Of a stretch of 64,000 bases of DNA, positions 30,372 through 37,655 are shown one piece after another. Source of the DNA: an uncultured Alistipes sp. (GTDB lineage: Bacteria > Bacteroidota > Bacteroidia > Bacteroidales > Rikenellaceae); contig CALUNG010000008.1 in NCBI GenBank assembly GCA_944321955.1, positions 40,183-104,182 on the forward strand. Reading direction: 5' to 3'. Positions within the stretch are counted from its first letter, which is position 1. The number at the start of each line of letters is the position of its first letter. The translations under genes and the position numbers were made by a program. The notes under the pieces were generated by a model. That model ran no database searches. It saw nothing but the letters and a program-made list of their open reading frames with translations, and was not told the DNA's origin.

Positions 30372-31088
30372 TTATGGAGTGTCTATGCCTGCTTTGCGGG
30401 CCTGTTCGTGCTGCAGCCGGCGCGGTATGAGGAACATTCTGCCATCCTTGATCAGGCGGGCACCGGTCTGATGAAAGCGGAAGGATATGCCTGCAGTGAC
30501 GCACTGCCGTTGCAGCGACAGTATCCAGTCGTAGTTGCATGGACGCGCCTGCTCACCCGATTCGCCGCCTGCGGTTACGGCTTCCACTCCTGAAGTGAGA
30601 TACGGTGTCAGGTCGATTGCCTCGAGCAGCGGCTCGCATACTATCTGACGGTGTTTGAGGGGAAGACCTGCAAGTATGGGCAGCCGGTAGTCGGCCCTCT
30701 CCTGAGTCTCGCATGTCGAGCAGACGATTACGTTGTCGTAACCATCACCCCAATCTTCGGGCAAGCCTGTTTCGAAGCGGTCGATGCGTTTGGTGATGAT
30801 CAGGAACGTAAGGTCGCTGCGTTGGCGTATCATCTCCCATGCACGGGGACGCCACGCGTCGGCCTCTTCGACGAAAAAGTCCGAAGTGAAGCAGGTGTAC
30901 ACGAACTCTCCCGACGGAATCCTGTAGAGGCCTTTGCGGTTGCGGCGCACGGGCATGTCGAACTGCGCCGTCCGGACGACCGTGGAGCTCGTCTTGTCCC
31001 ACCGTGCATCCTGACGATAGACATAGCAGTGTCTGCACCCTTCGCTGATCTTGTGGCAACCGTGCCACGGATTCCATGTCACCGACAT
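30372..31088 (-). CDS. DUF5131 (phage Gp37/Gp68-like) protein
   Basis: This 238-residue protein opens with TWNPWHGCHKISEGCRHCY, giving Cys11, Cys18 and Cys21 (a CX6CX2C cluster), then a Tyr/Trp-rich body with LTFLIITKRIDRF and TAGGESGEQARPCNYDW. This is the Gp37/Gp68 (DUF5131) family, found in phages and bacteria. Its N-terminal cysteines resemble, but do not match, the CX3CX2C cluster of radical SAM enzymes, so an iron-sulfur site is plausible. The biochemical role is unknown. The gene stands alone, divergent from the Phe/Tyr operon, 93 bases upstream of the GH2 gene which has its own -7 box. Phage relatives suggest past transfer, but there is no other phage gene here. Confidence 0.85.
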   Translation of the reverse strand: MSVTWNPWHGCHKISEGCRHCYVYRQDARWDKTSSTVVRTAQFDMPVRRNRKGLYRIPSGEFVYTCFTSDFFVEEADAWRPRAWEMIRQRSDLTFLIITKRIDRFETGLPEDWGDGYDNVIVCSTCETQERADYRLPILAGLPLKHRQIVCEPLLEAIDLTPYLTSGVEAVTAGGESGEQARPCNYDWILSLQRQCVTAGISFRFHQTGARLIKDGRMFLIPRRLQHEQARKAGIDTP

Positions 31089-31110
31089 CCCCGTAAAATT
31101 ATGGTGAAGA

Positions 31111-31118
31111 CAAAAATA
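31111..31118 (-). promoter_or_regulatory. candidate -7 element for the DUF5131 gene
   Basis: On the minus strand TATTTTTG (31118-31111) lies 22 bases before the ATG. It is one arm of a 7-bp palindrome (31112-31118 with 31123-31129), so the DUF5131 promoter and the region just upstream of the pheA promoter share a symmetrical site. Confidence 0.4.
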
Positions 31119-31162
31119 CGCATATTTTTAGCCTGATGCGAGCAATGTTAAGAATTTTTAAT

Positions 31163-31170
31163 TATATTTG
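31163..31170 (+). promoter_or_regulatory. -7 element of the Phe/Tyr operon promoter
   Basis: TATATTTG matches TANNTTTG. Transcription would start near 31174-31178, about 200 bases before pheA, giving a long leader. A -33 TTTG is not obvious. Confidence 0.6.
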
Positions 31171-31172
31171 CA

Positions 31173-31253
31173 ATGCGTAACAAGGTTGCGCACCGTTTGA
31201 CCATGATAAATTTTGCCCGCGCATACTTTTATTATTATTACTTTACGGCATGA
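31173..31253 (+). CDS. leader peptide of the Phe/Tyr biosynthesis operon
   Basis: A 26-codon ORF (ATG 31173, TGA 31251-31253; in-frame second ATG at 31203 gives 16 codons) ends with AYFYYYYFTA. Counting the shorter form there are 5 Tyr and 3 Phe in 16 residues, with seven consecutive Tyr/Phe codons at 31224-31244. It lies just after a -7 box and upstream of an intrinsic terminator, in front of an operon that makes Phe and Tyr. These are the hallmarks of an attenuation leader peptide whose translation rate reports charged tRNA-Tyr and tRNA-Phe. If transcription starts downstream of 31173, the 31203 start is the right one. I see no other gene-like property, so its role is probably only to be translated. 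Confidence 0.75.
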   Translation: MRNKVAHRLTMINFARAYFYYYYFTA

Positions 31254-31337
31254 AGTAATAAGGGATTGTATGTGTGAGTGATTTAGTATAAATTGAGTTT
31301 GATGTATGGTCCCGTTCGTAAGAATGGGACCTTTTTT
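31235..31337 (+). promoter_or_regulatory. transcription attenuator of the Phe/Tyr operon
   Basis: Three mutually related structures follow the leader codons. (1) 31235-31245, inside the Tyr/Phe codons, pairs with 31251-31261 (11 pairs, one G-U, 5-base loop). (2) 31262-31273 can pair with 31302-31313 in 12 continuous pairs (several G-U), which would occupy the terminator's 5' arm. (3) The terminator pairs 31308-31317 with 31322-31331 (10 pairs, 4-base loop) followed by six T. A ribosome stalled on Tyr/Phe codons would leave 31262-31273 free for structure 2 and allow read-through; one reaching the stop codon would cover it and favour the terminator. Confidence 0.7.
31308..31337 (+). terminator. 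intrinsic terminator in the pheA leader
   Basis: A 10-bp stem (31308-31317 with 31322-31331), loop GTAA, then six T residues. It lies 36 bases before the pheA ATG with no complete gene in front, so it must be regulatory. A second copy of the 3'-arm logic, AACGGGACC at 31341-31349, is also complementary to the 5' arm but is transcribed too late to act as a normal antiterminator. Confidence 0.88.
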
Positions 31338-31372
31338 GTTAACGGGACCTGTGGTCCTAAAAACAATATTCG

Positions 31373-32197
31373 ATGAAGAGAGTTGCCATACAGGGCGAGA
31401 AGGGGTGCTTCCACGAAGTGGCTGCACGCGGGTATTTCGACGGTGAACGTATCGAAACGGTTCCGTGCACGACATTCGACGCGTTGTTCGAGCGCCTCGG
31501 CCAGGATCCTTCGCTGTACGGAGTGGTGGCCATAGAGAATACCATAGCAGGAAGCCTTCTGCAGAACCATGAGCTGTTGCGGCAGAGCAACCTGCATGTG
31601 GTGGGCGAGTACAAACTGCGCATATCGCATGTGCTGTGTTCGCTGCCCGAAGATACGCCCGAGACGATCGTCGAGGTAGATTCTCATCCGATAGCACTCA
31701 TGCAGTGCGGAGACTTTCTCAAGGCGCACCCGTCGTACAAGGTTGTCGAACGCGACGATACGGCCGGCAGCGCACGCGAGATTGCCGAGAAACGGCTGCG
31801 CGGACATGCCGCCATCTGCGGTCGTCTTGCCGCCGAGCTCTACGGCATGAGGGTGCTTTTCGAGGGTATCGAAACCAACAAGCATAACTTTACGCGTTTC
31901 CTGGTGGTTACGTCGCGCGAGGACGGACACCTTACACACCCCGACAAGGCGTCTCTGGCCTTCAGCCTGCGCCATTCGTGCGGGTCGCTGTCGAAGGTGC
32001 TGACCATACTGTCGTTCTACGACATGAACCTCACGAAGATACAGTCGCTGCCCATCATCGGCCGCGAATGGGAATATCGTTTCTATGTGGATGTCACCTT
32101 TACCGAGCAGATGCGCTACCGTCAGGCTCTGGCGGCCATCATGCCGTTGGTGAGTGACCTTAAAATACTTGGAGAGTATGTCGAATGCAAAATGTAG
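31373..32197 (+). CDS. pheA: prephenate dehydratase
   Basis: This enzyme converts prephenate to phenylpyruvate, the Phe-specific step. The 274-residue protein has the dehydratase domain (residues 1-180) with IQGEKGCFHEVAA at the start, VVAIENTIAGSLLQN, and the catalytic Thr in NKHNFTRFLVV. A C-terminal ACT domain follows from about residue 192 (SLAFSLRHSCGSLSKVL). In the ACT domain the usual Phe-binding ESRP motif reads QSLP (NLTKIQSLPI), so feedback by Phe may be altered. There is no fused chorismate mutase; that activity is on the DAHP synthase downstream. First structural gene of the operon, behind the attenuator; the next gene overlaps its end by 20 bases. Confidence 0.96.
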   Translation: MKRVAIQGEKGCFHEVAARGYFDGERIETVPCTTFDALFERLGQDPSLYGVVAIENTIAGSLLQNHELLRQSNLHVVGEYKLRISHVLCSLPEDTPETIVEVDSHPIALMQCGDFLKAHPSYKVVERDDTAGSAREIAEKRLRGHAAICGRLAAELYGMRVLFEGIETNKHNFTRFLVVTSREDGHLTHPDKASLAFSLRHSCGSLSKVLTILSFYDMNLTKIQSLPIIGREWEYRFYVDVTFTEQMRYRQALAAIMPLVSDLKILGEYVECKM

Positions 32198-33362
32198 TGT
32201 CGAACCTGCACGGCGTGTGCAGGGCGTCAGCGAGTACTATTTTTCGAAAAAACTGCGCGAAGTGGCGGCCTTGCGCGCCGCCGGACGCGATATCATAAGT
32301 CTCGGCATAGGCGGCCCGGACCGCCCGCCGCAGGAGGCCGTCGTGGACGTGCTGTGCCGCGAGAGCCGCCGTCCGGATACCCACTCCTACCAACCATATG
32401 TGGGTATTGCCGAGTTGCGTCAGGCTTTTGCCGCGTGGTATGGCCGCCACTATGGCGTCGCCCTCGATCCTGCAACCGAGATACAGCCTCTTATCGGCTC
32501 GAAGGAGGGGATACTCCACATATCGCTTGCCTTCCTGAACAGGGGAGACGGCGTGCTGGTGCCCAATCCAGGCTATCCGACATATACCTCCGTGAGCCGT
32601 CTTGCCGAGGCCGAGATATTCACCTACGACCTCGATGCCGAACATGGCTGGCAGCCCGATTTCGAAGCACTCGAACGCATGCCGCTCGACCGCATAAAAC
32701 TCATGTGGGTCAACTATCCGAACATGCCGACAGGTGCCCGTGCGACACGTGAGACGTATGAGCGGCTGGTCGATTTCGGACGTCGTCACAATATCGTCAT
32801 CTGCAACGACAACCCGTACAGCTTTATTCTCAACGACCGTCCGGAGAGCATCCTGTCCGTAGACGGAGCAAAGGAGATCTGCATCGAGCTCAATTCGCTG
32901 AGCAAGAGCCATAACATGGCAGGGTGGCGCGTAGGTATGCTGGCGTCGAACAGTCGTTTCGTCGAGTGGGTGCTGCGCGTGAAGTCCAATATCGACTCGG
33001 GCATGTTCCGGCCGCTGCAGCTGGCGGCTGTCGAGGCTCTCGGCGCCGATGACGAGTGGTATGCCGAGGTGAACCGTGTCTATGCCGGGCGGCGCCGTGT
33101 GGCCGAACGTATCATGGATGCTCTCGGATGCGAATACGACCCGTTGCAGGTCGGTCTGTTCCTGTGGGGACGTGTGCCCGCGAGCGAAATAGATGCGGCG
33201 CATCTGGCCGACAAATTGCTCTACGGAGCCGATGTATTCGTGACTCCCGGGTTTGTCTTCGGCAGCAACGGCAACAATTACATTCGCATATCGCTGTGCG
33301 CCACGCGTGAACGCATGGAGGAGGCTCTGGACAGAATTGTAAAAATGAAAAACAAGATATGA
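32178..33362 (+). CDS. class I/II PLP-dependent aminotransferase of the Phe/Tyr operon
   Basis: The 394-residue protein is a fold-type I aminotransferase: ISLGIGGPDRPP near the N-terminus, VLVPNPGYPTYTSV, WVNYPNMPTGA, NDNPYSF, and the PLP lysine in ELNSLSKSHNMAGWRVG. It resembles aspartate/aromatic and LL-diaminopimelate-type aminotransferases. Placement between pheA and the DAHP synthase makes transamination of phenylpyruvate and hydroxyphenylpyruvate (or of prephenate) the likely job; that is from context. The ATG at 32178, inside the end of pheA and preceded by GGAGAG at 32171, is preferred over an in-frame start at 32154. Its stop overlaps the next ATG (ATGA at 33359). Confidence 0.9.
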   Translation: MSNAKCSVEPARRVQGVSEYYFSKKLREVAALRAAGRDIISLGIGGPDRPPQEAVVDVLCRESRRPDTHSYQPYVGIAELRQAFAAWYGRHYGVALDPATEIQPLIGSKEGILHISLAFLNRGDGVLVPNPGYPTYTSVSRLAEAEIFTYDLDAEHGWQPDFEALERMPLDRIKLMWVNYPNMPTGARATRETYERLVDFGRRHNIVICNDNPYSFILNDRPESILSVDGAKEICIELNSLSKSHNMAGWRVGMLASNSRFVEWVLRVKSNIDSGMFRPLQLAAVEALGADDEWYAEVNRVYAGRRRVAERIMDALGCEYDPLQVGLFLWGRVPASEIDAAHLADKLLYGADVFVTPGFVFGSNGNNYIRISLCATRERMEEALDRIVKMKNKI

Positions 33363-34426
33363 CTATGGAACTTACCGCATTAACATTCGAGGGCGTAGAC
33401 CCCAAACGCCCCATGGTGATAGCCGGTCCGTGTAGCGCCGAGACCGAGGAGCAGGTTATGTCGACGGCCCGCCGTCTGGCCGATCGCGGCATCAGGATTT
33501 TCCGTGCCGGCGTGTGGAAACCGCGTACCAAACCGGGCGGATTCGAGGGCGGAGGCGAGCCTTGCCTCGAGTGGCTCAAGCGTGTTAAAAATGAACTTGG
33601 CATGTACACGGCCGTCGAGGTGGCCAATGCCCGCCATGTCAAGGCTTCGCTCGATGCCGGCATCGACATACTGTGGATCGGTGCACGTACATCTGCCAAT
33701 CCGTTTGCCGTGCAGGAGATTGCCGATGCCCTGAAGGGAGTCGACGTCACGGTGCTGGTGAAGAATCCGGTAAATCCCGACCTCGAACTGTGGATCGGTG
33801 CTATGGAGCGTATATACAATGCCGGCATTCGCCGTCTGGGAGCCATACACCGCGGTTTCAGCGAGTATGACAAGTCCCTGTACCGCAACGCCCCGCAGTG
33901 GCACATACCCATCGAGCTGCATCGCCGGTTGCCCGAGCTGCCGATATTCTGCGACCCGAGCCACATGGGAGGCCGTCGTGAGCTGATCGCTCCGCTGTCG
34001 CAGGAGGCGATGGATCTCGGCTTCGACGGTCTCATAATCGAGTCGCACTGCGATCCCGACTGTGCATGGAGCGACAAGAACCAGCAGGTGACTCCCGAGT
34101 CGCTGTCGCTTATACTGGAGCATCTGGTAATACGCGATACGATGCAGACGACCGAGAGCCTTGCCGAACTGCGCCGCGAAATCGACAAACTCGACAACGA
34201 GCTGATGTCGCTGCTATCGAAACGAATGCGCATATCGCGTGAGATCGGCCAATACAAGAAGGAGCACAACATGCCAGTATTGCAGGCTCGGCGCTACGAC
34301 GAGATCCTCAACAAACGCGGATCCCAGGCCGTCGAACTGGATCTCGATCCCGAATTCATAAAGACCGTGATGCGGGCCATTCACGAAGAGTCGGTACAGG
34401 TACAGATGAAACTCATAAACGGATAG
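33359..34426 (+). CDS. bifunctional DAHP synthase / chorismate mutase
   Basis: The first 260 or so residues are a type I-beta (KDO8P-synthase-like) 3-deoxy-7-phosphoheptulonate synthase: PMVIAGPCSAETEEQV, FRAGVWKPRTKPGGFEG, WIGARTSANPFAVQEIA, and FCDPSHMGGRRELI with metal-binding residues. The last 90 residues are an AroQ-type chorismate mutase (LAELRREIDKLDNELMSLLSKRMRISREIGQYKKE). The 355-residue fusion joins the first step of the shikimate pathway to the branch step toward Phe and Tyr. Fused CM domains in this family often give feedback control by prephenate, which is family knowledge. It overlaps the previous stop and lies 7 bases before tyrA. Confidence 0.95.
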   Translation: MTMELTALTFEGVDPKRPMVIAGPCSAETEEQVMSTARRLADRGIRIFRAGVWKPRTKPGGFEGGGEPCLEWLKRVKNELGMYTAVEVANARHVKASLDAGIDILWIGARTSANPFAVQEIADALKGVDVTVLVKNPVNPDLELWIGAMERIYNAGIRRLGAIHRGFSEYDKSLYRNAPQWHIPIELHRRLPELPIFCDPSHMGGRRELIAPLSQEAMDLGFDGLIIESHCDPDCAWSDKNQQVTPESLSLILEHLVIRDTMQTTESLAELRREIDKLDNELMSLLSKRMRISREIGQYKKEHNMPVLQARRYDEILNKRGSQAVELDLDPEFIKTVMRAIHEESVQVQMKLING

Positions 34427-34433
34427 AAGCGGC

Positions 34434-35279
34434 ATGAAGACTCTTGTAGTAGGTGTAGGACTTATCGGAGGGTCGTTTGCCCTCGCCCTGCGTAAGTATG
34501 GTTTGTCGGATTCGATAACCGGTGTCGAGTCGTCGCCCGAAAATGCGGCCGAGGCGTTGCGTCTTGGCCTTGTGGATCGTATCGTGACGCTCGAGGAGGG
34601 GGCGGCCGAAGCCGATCTGATCGTTCTGGCCGTGCCGGTGGACGGTATTCCGCTGCTTGCCGTGAAATTGCTCAACAAGGTGCGCCCTACGCAGACAGTG
34701 ATGGACATGGGCTCGATAAAGAGCGAATTGTGCGAAGTCATATCGCAACATCCAAACCGCGACCGTTTTGTCGCGACACATCCCATGTGGGGTACGGAAT
34801 ACAGCGGTCCGTCGGCCGCACGCAACGACGCCTTTACTGGCCGTACGGTGGTGATACTCGAACGCGATCGCAGCGCTCCGGACGCTCTGGTTCTCGTGGA
34901 GCGGATATACGACACCATCGGCATGCACAAAATCTATATGGACAGCGGCGAGGACCATGACCTGCATGCAGCGTACGTGTCCCACATATCGCATGTGACA
35001 TCTTTTGCTCTGGCGCTTACCGTACTTGAAAAGGAACGGGAGGAGCAGCACATATTCGACCTTGCGGGCGGCGGTTTCGAAAGTACCGTGCGACTGGCCA
35101 AGTCATCGTACAAGACGTGGGTGCCTATACTGTTGAAGAACAAGTACAACGTACTCGATGTCCTGCGCGAACACATCCACCAGCTTCAGATCATGCGCAA
35201 GATGATCGAAACGGATGATGCCGAAGGGCTGGAGAAGGCCATGCGCCGGGCCAATTCGATACAGCGCATAATAAAGTGA
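34434..35279 (+). CDS. tyrA: prephenate dehydrogenase
   Basis: TyrA oxidises prephenate to 4-hydroxyphenylpyruvate with NAD(P)+, the Tyr-specific step. The 281-residue protein has the nucleotide-binding loop VGVGLIGGSFALAL at its N-terminus, VMDMGSIKSELC, the substrate-binding HPMWGTEYSGP, and the helical dimer domain containing AAYVSHISHVTSFAL. There is no ACT domain, so product feedback within this protein is not evident. It is the last gene of the Phe/Tyr operon, closed by the GC-rich hairpin at 35305. No trp genes are present, so the cluster serves only the Phe/Tyr branch, which fits a leader reading Tyr and Phe codons. Confidence 0.96.
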   Translation: MKTLVVGVGLIGGSFALALRKYGLSDSITGVESSPENAAEALRLGLVDRIVTLEEGAAEADLIVLAVPVDGIPLLAVKLLNKVRPTQTVMDMGSIKSELCEVISQHPNRDRFVATHPMWGTEYSGPSAARNDAFTGRTVVILERDRSAPDALVLVERIYDTIGMHKIYMDSGEDHDLHAAYVSHISHVTSFALALTVLEKEREEQHIFDLAGGGFESTVRLAKSSYKTWVPILLKNKYNVLDVLREHIHQLQIMRKMIETDDAEGLEKAMRRANSIQRIIK

Positions 35280-35304
35280 CGAAGTGCACGGTATGTCAAA
35301 GCGA

Positions 35305-35334
35305 CGGGGCCGGCTCCTTGCGGGGCCGGCCTCG
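35305..35334. terminator. GC-rich hairpin between converging tyrA and decarboxylase genes
   Basis: A 13-bp stem (35305-35317 with 35322-35334, with G-U pairs) and 4-base loop lies in the 78-base gap between convergent genes. It lacks a strong T-run, so it may be a weak or Rho-assisted terminator. Confidence 0.55.
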
Positions 35335-35357
35335 TTAGTATCGTCGGTATTGCGTCG

Positions 35358-36752
35358 TCAATATCCGAGTATGCGCATCATCGAACGATAGGACTGCTCC
35401 TTGGCGAAGAGTCGCGTGTAGTACTCGTTGTCGTCCTTGTCGCGGTCGATGATGATGTGTTTGGGCGACGGGATCAGGCAGTGCTGTATGCCTCCGAAGC
35501 CTCCGAGCGCCTCCTGATAGGCACCCGTGTGGAAGAATCCGATGTATTGGGTGTTGCCCGGCTCGAGCTTGGGAAGGAAGATGGCGTTGGTATGTGCCTC
35601 GGAGTTGTAGAAATCCTCGCTGTCGCACGTCAGTCCTCCGAGGAATACGCGGTGATACTCCTTGTCCCAGTTGTTGATCGGGAGCATGATGTAGCGCTGG
35701 TTGATTCCCCACGTATCGGGCAATGTGGTGATGAACGAACTGTCGATCATGTACCAGAACTCGCGGTCGTTCTGCTGTTTCTGGTTGACTATCGAGTAGA
35801 GCGTAGCGCCGCTCTCGCCGACGGTGAATGATCCGAACTCGGTGAAGATGTTGGGTTCGGGAACGCCGTTCGATTCGCATATATGTTTGATCTGTGCGAC
35901 AATCTCCTCGGAAAGATACTCGTAATCGTAATCGAAGTTGAGCGAACTCTTTATCGGGAAACCGCCTCCGATATTGAGGCTGTCCAGTTCGGGGCATATC
36001 GTCTTCAGCTGGCAGTAGAGGCTTATGCACTTGGCCAACTCGTTCCAGTAGTATGACGTGTCCTTGATGCCGGTATTGATGAAGAAGTGCAGCATTTTGA
36101 GCTGGAACTTCTTGCTTTTCTGTATCTTGGCCTTGTAGAAATCTATGATGTCATTGTAGCGGATGCCCAGACGCGACGTATAGAAGTCGAACTTGGGCTC
36201 CTCTTCGCAGGCGATGCGGATACCGACCTTGCACTTCTTGGTGAAAACGTCCTCGTAGAGGTCGAGCTCCTCCTTGTTATCTATGACCGGAATCGTGTTC
36301 TCGAAGCCGTCGTTTACGAGCTGGGCGATGTTCTCGACGTACTGCGGACGCTTGAATCCGTTGCAGATGATGTAGCGGTCCTTGTCTATTATGCCGCTGT
36401 CATACAGCGAATTGATGATGTGAATGTCGTATGCCGACGATGTCTCGAGATGTATGTCGTTCTTGAGCGCCTCCTCCAGCACGAACGAGAAGTGGCTCGA
36501 TTTGGTGCAGTAGCAGTAGTTGTACGATCCCTTGTAGTCGACTTTCGCCATGGCCACATTGAAGAGACGTTTGGCACGGTTGATCTGCTGCGAGATCTTG
36601 GGAAGATAGGTAATCTTCAACGGGGTTCCGTACTGTTTGATGATCTCCATGAGCGGAATTCCGTAGAAATTCAGTTCATTGTCCGTGACGGTAAATTCGT
36701 CCTGCGGAAAATCGAACGTCTGTTCAATCAAGTCGATGTACTTGTTCTTCAT
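35358..36752 (-). CDS. fold-type III PLP decarboxylase (arginine decarboxylase-like)
   Basis: The 464-residue protein is of the alanine-racemase-fold decarboxylase class. The PLP lysine is in NYCYCTKSSHFSFV, followed by ETSSAYDIHIINSL, the phosphate-binding LNIGGGFPIKSS, FTEFGSFTVGESG, and the C-terminal substrate loop GAYQEALGGFGGIQHCL. Bacteroidales orthologues are generally named arginine decarboxylase, the first step toward agmatine and polyamines, but this shape is shared by diaminopimelate, ornithine and carboxynorspermidine decarboxylases. It is about 170 residues shorter than classical SpeA, so I keep the substrate open. It is transcribed alone, convergent with tyrA. Confidence 0.82.
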   Translation of the reverse strand: MKNKYIDLIEQTFDFPQDEFTVTDNELNFYGIPLMEIIKQYGTPLKITYLPKISQQINRAKRLFNVAMAKVDYKGSYNYCYCTKSSHFSFVLEEALKNDIHLETSSAYDIHIINSLYDSGIIDKDRYIICNGFKRPQYVENIAQLVNDGFENTIPVIDNKEELDLYEDVFTKKCKVGIRIACEEEPKFDFYTSRLGIRYNDIIDFYKAKIQKSKKFQLKMLHFFINTGIKDTSYYWNELAKCISLYCQLKTICPELDSLNIGGGFPIKSSLNFDYDYEYLSEEIVAQIKHICESNGVPEPNIFTEFGSFTVGESGATLYSIVNQKQQNDREFWYMIDSSFITTLPDTWGINQRYIMLPINNWDKEYHRVFLGGLTCDSEDFYNSEAHTNAIFLPKLEPGNTQYIGFFHTGAYQEALGGFGGIQHCLIPSPKHIIIDRDKDDNEYYTRLFAKEQSYRSMMRILGY

Positions 36753-36903
36753 CTCTCAATCGGTAAAGATTTTTTAATCCGGCCGAGCTGCATTGCGAAA
36801 AAAATGACAAAGTAGCTCGATTACATTTCCAAAAATATCGGGCTGCAAAGTAGGCAAATATTTTTGACATGGCCAACGATTTATATAATAAATATGTGCC
36901 GGT

Positions 36904-36935
36904 ATTGGTTTTTTATGCAAAAAAGTGTATTTTTG
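36904..36935 (+). promoter_or_regulatory. promoter for the HU-like protein gene
   Basis: ATTG at 36904-36907 and TATTTTTG at 36928-36935 with a 20-base spacer fit the Bacteroidota consensus. It lies inside the extended open frame, supporting the ATG at 36953 as the true start. Confidence 0.6.
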
Positions 36936-36952
36936 AACGAATTTTTCATGCT

Positions 36953-37591
36953 ATGATCGATTCCATTATCATTGAATATTTGAAACACAACCGCCGACTG
37001 GTAATTCCCAAACTCGGAGCTTTTCTGGTAAAGGAGCCCGACGGGAGTGTTGTCTTTTCGGAGTTGCTGCGCGGCGACGACGGTGTACTGCGCGGCCTGA
37101 TCAAGGCACGCGGTGTGGGCGATATCGAGGCGGCGGGAGTCATCGACCGTTTCGTTTTCGAGGTGCGTCATGCACTCGACAGCGGCCGTGTGTACAAGAT
37201 AGGAGACTTCGGCGTGTTGCGTCGCGGCGAGAACGGCATCATATCTTTCCGCAGTACGCGTCAGGAGCCCGTTCGTCAACGTCCAGCGGCGCCGGTCGTT
37301 CAGCCGTCGGCTTCAGCCGATGCCGTTGAAGCGGCGAAGCCTGTAGGAGACGGTACCGTCAAGCCGCAGAGACGTCGTCGCAAACGTACCGACATGTTCG
37401 TCGTTGTGGCGATAGTGATTGCCCTGATTGCCGTTGCGGTAATGGTTTACGGTTATGTACGTGCCAACCGTCAGGATGGCACGACCCTCAAGGAGATGTT
37501 TATTCCCGACAATGCGAATGCCGGGGAACAAACGGATGAAGCAGTTGCCGCGGAGGCCGACAGCGAGAGCGCATCGGCCGAAGCGAAGTAG
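36953..37591 (+). CDS. membrane-anchored HU-like (CCDC81-type) protein
   Basis: The 212-residue protein has an N-terminal HU/IHF-like domain of the Bacteroidota HU-CCDC81 type (residues 1-110: EYLKHNRRLVIPKLGAFLV, VYKIGDFGVLRRG), a Pro/Arg-rich linker, a basic stop-transfer (RRRRKR), one membrane helix (about 147-167, FVVVAIVIALIAVAVMVYGYV), and a short acidic tail. Longer relatives end in a peptidoglycan-binding SPOR domain; this one stops before that. The layout suggests a cytoplasmic DNA- or protein-binding head anchored in the inner membrane. Its role is unknown; links between nucleoid and envelope have been proposed for the group. The next gene starts 64 bases downstream. Confidence 0.8.
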   Translation: MIDSIIIEYLKHNRRLVIPKLGAFLVKEPDGSVVFSELLRGDDGVLRGLIKARGVGDIEAAGVIDRFVFEVRHALDSGRVYKIGDFGVLRRGENGIISFRSTRQEPVRQRPAAPVVQPSASADAVEAAKPVGDGTVKPQRRRRKRTDMFVVVAIVIALIAVAVMVYGYVRANRQDGTTLKEMFIPDNANAGEQTDEAVAAEADSESASAEAK

Positions 37592-37655
37592 AGAAAGATA
37601 ACAGATAATTGTGAACCGCGTGCCGGTTCGATTTAATCCAAACAGAGAGAGAAAG

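Noticed and set aside
36869-36952. N-terminal extension of the HU-like protein
   Set aside because: It overlaps the promoter at 36904-36935 and adds a sequence unlike the family; ATG at 36953 preferred.
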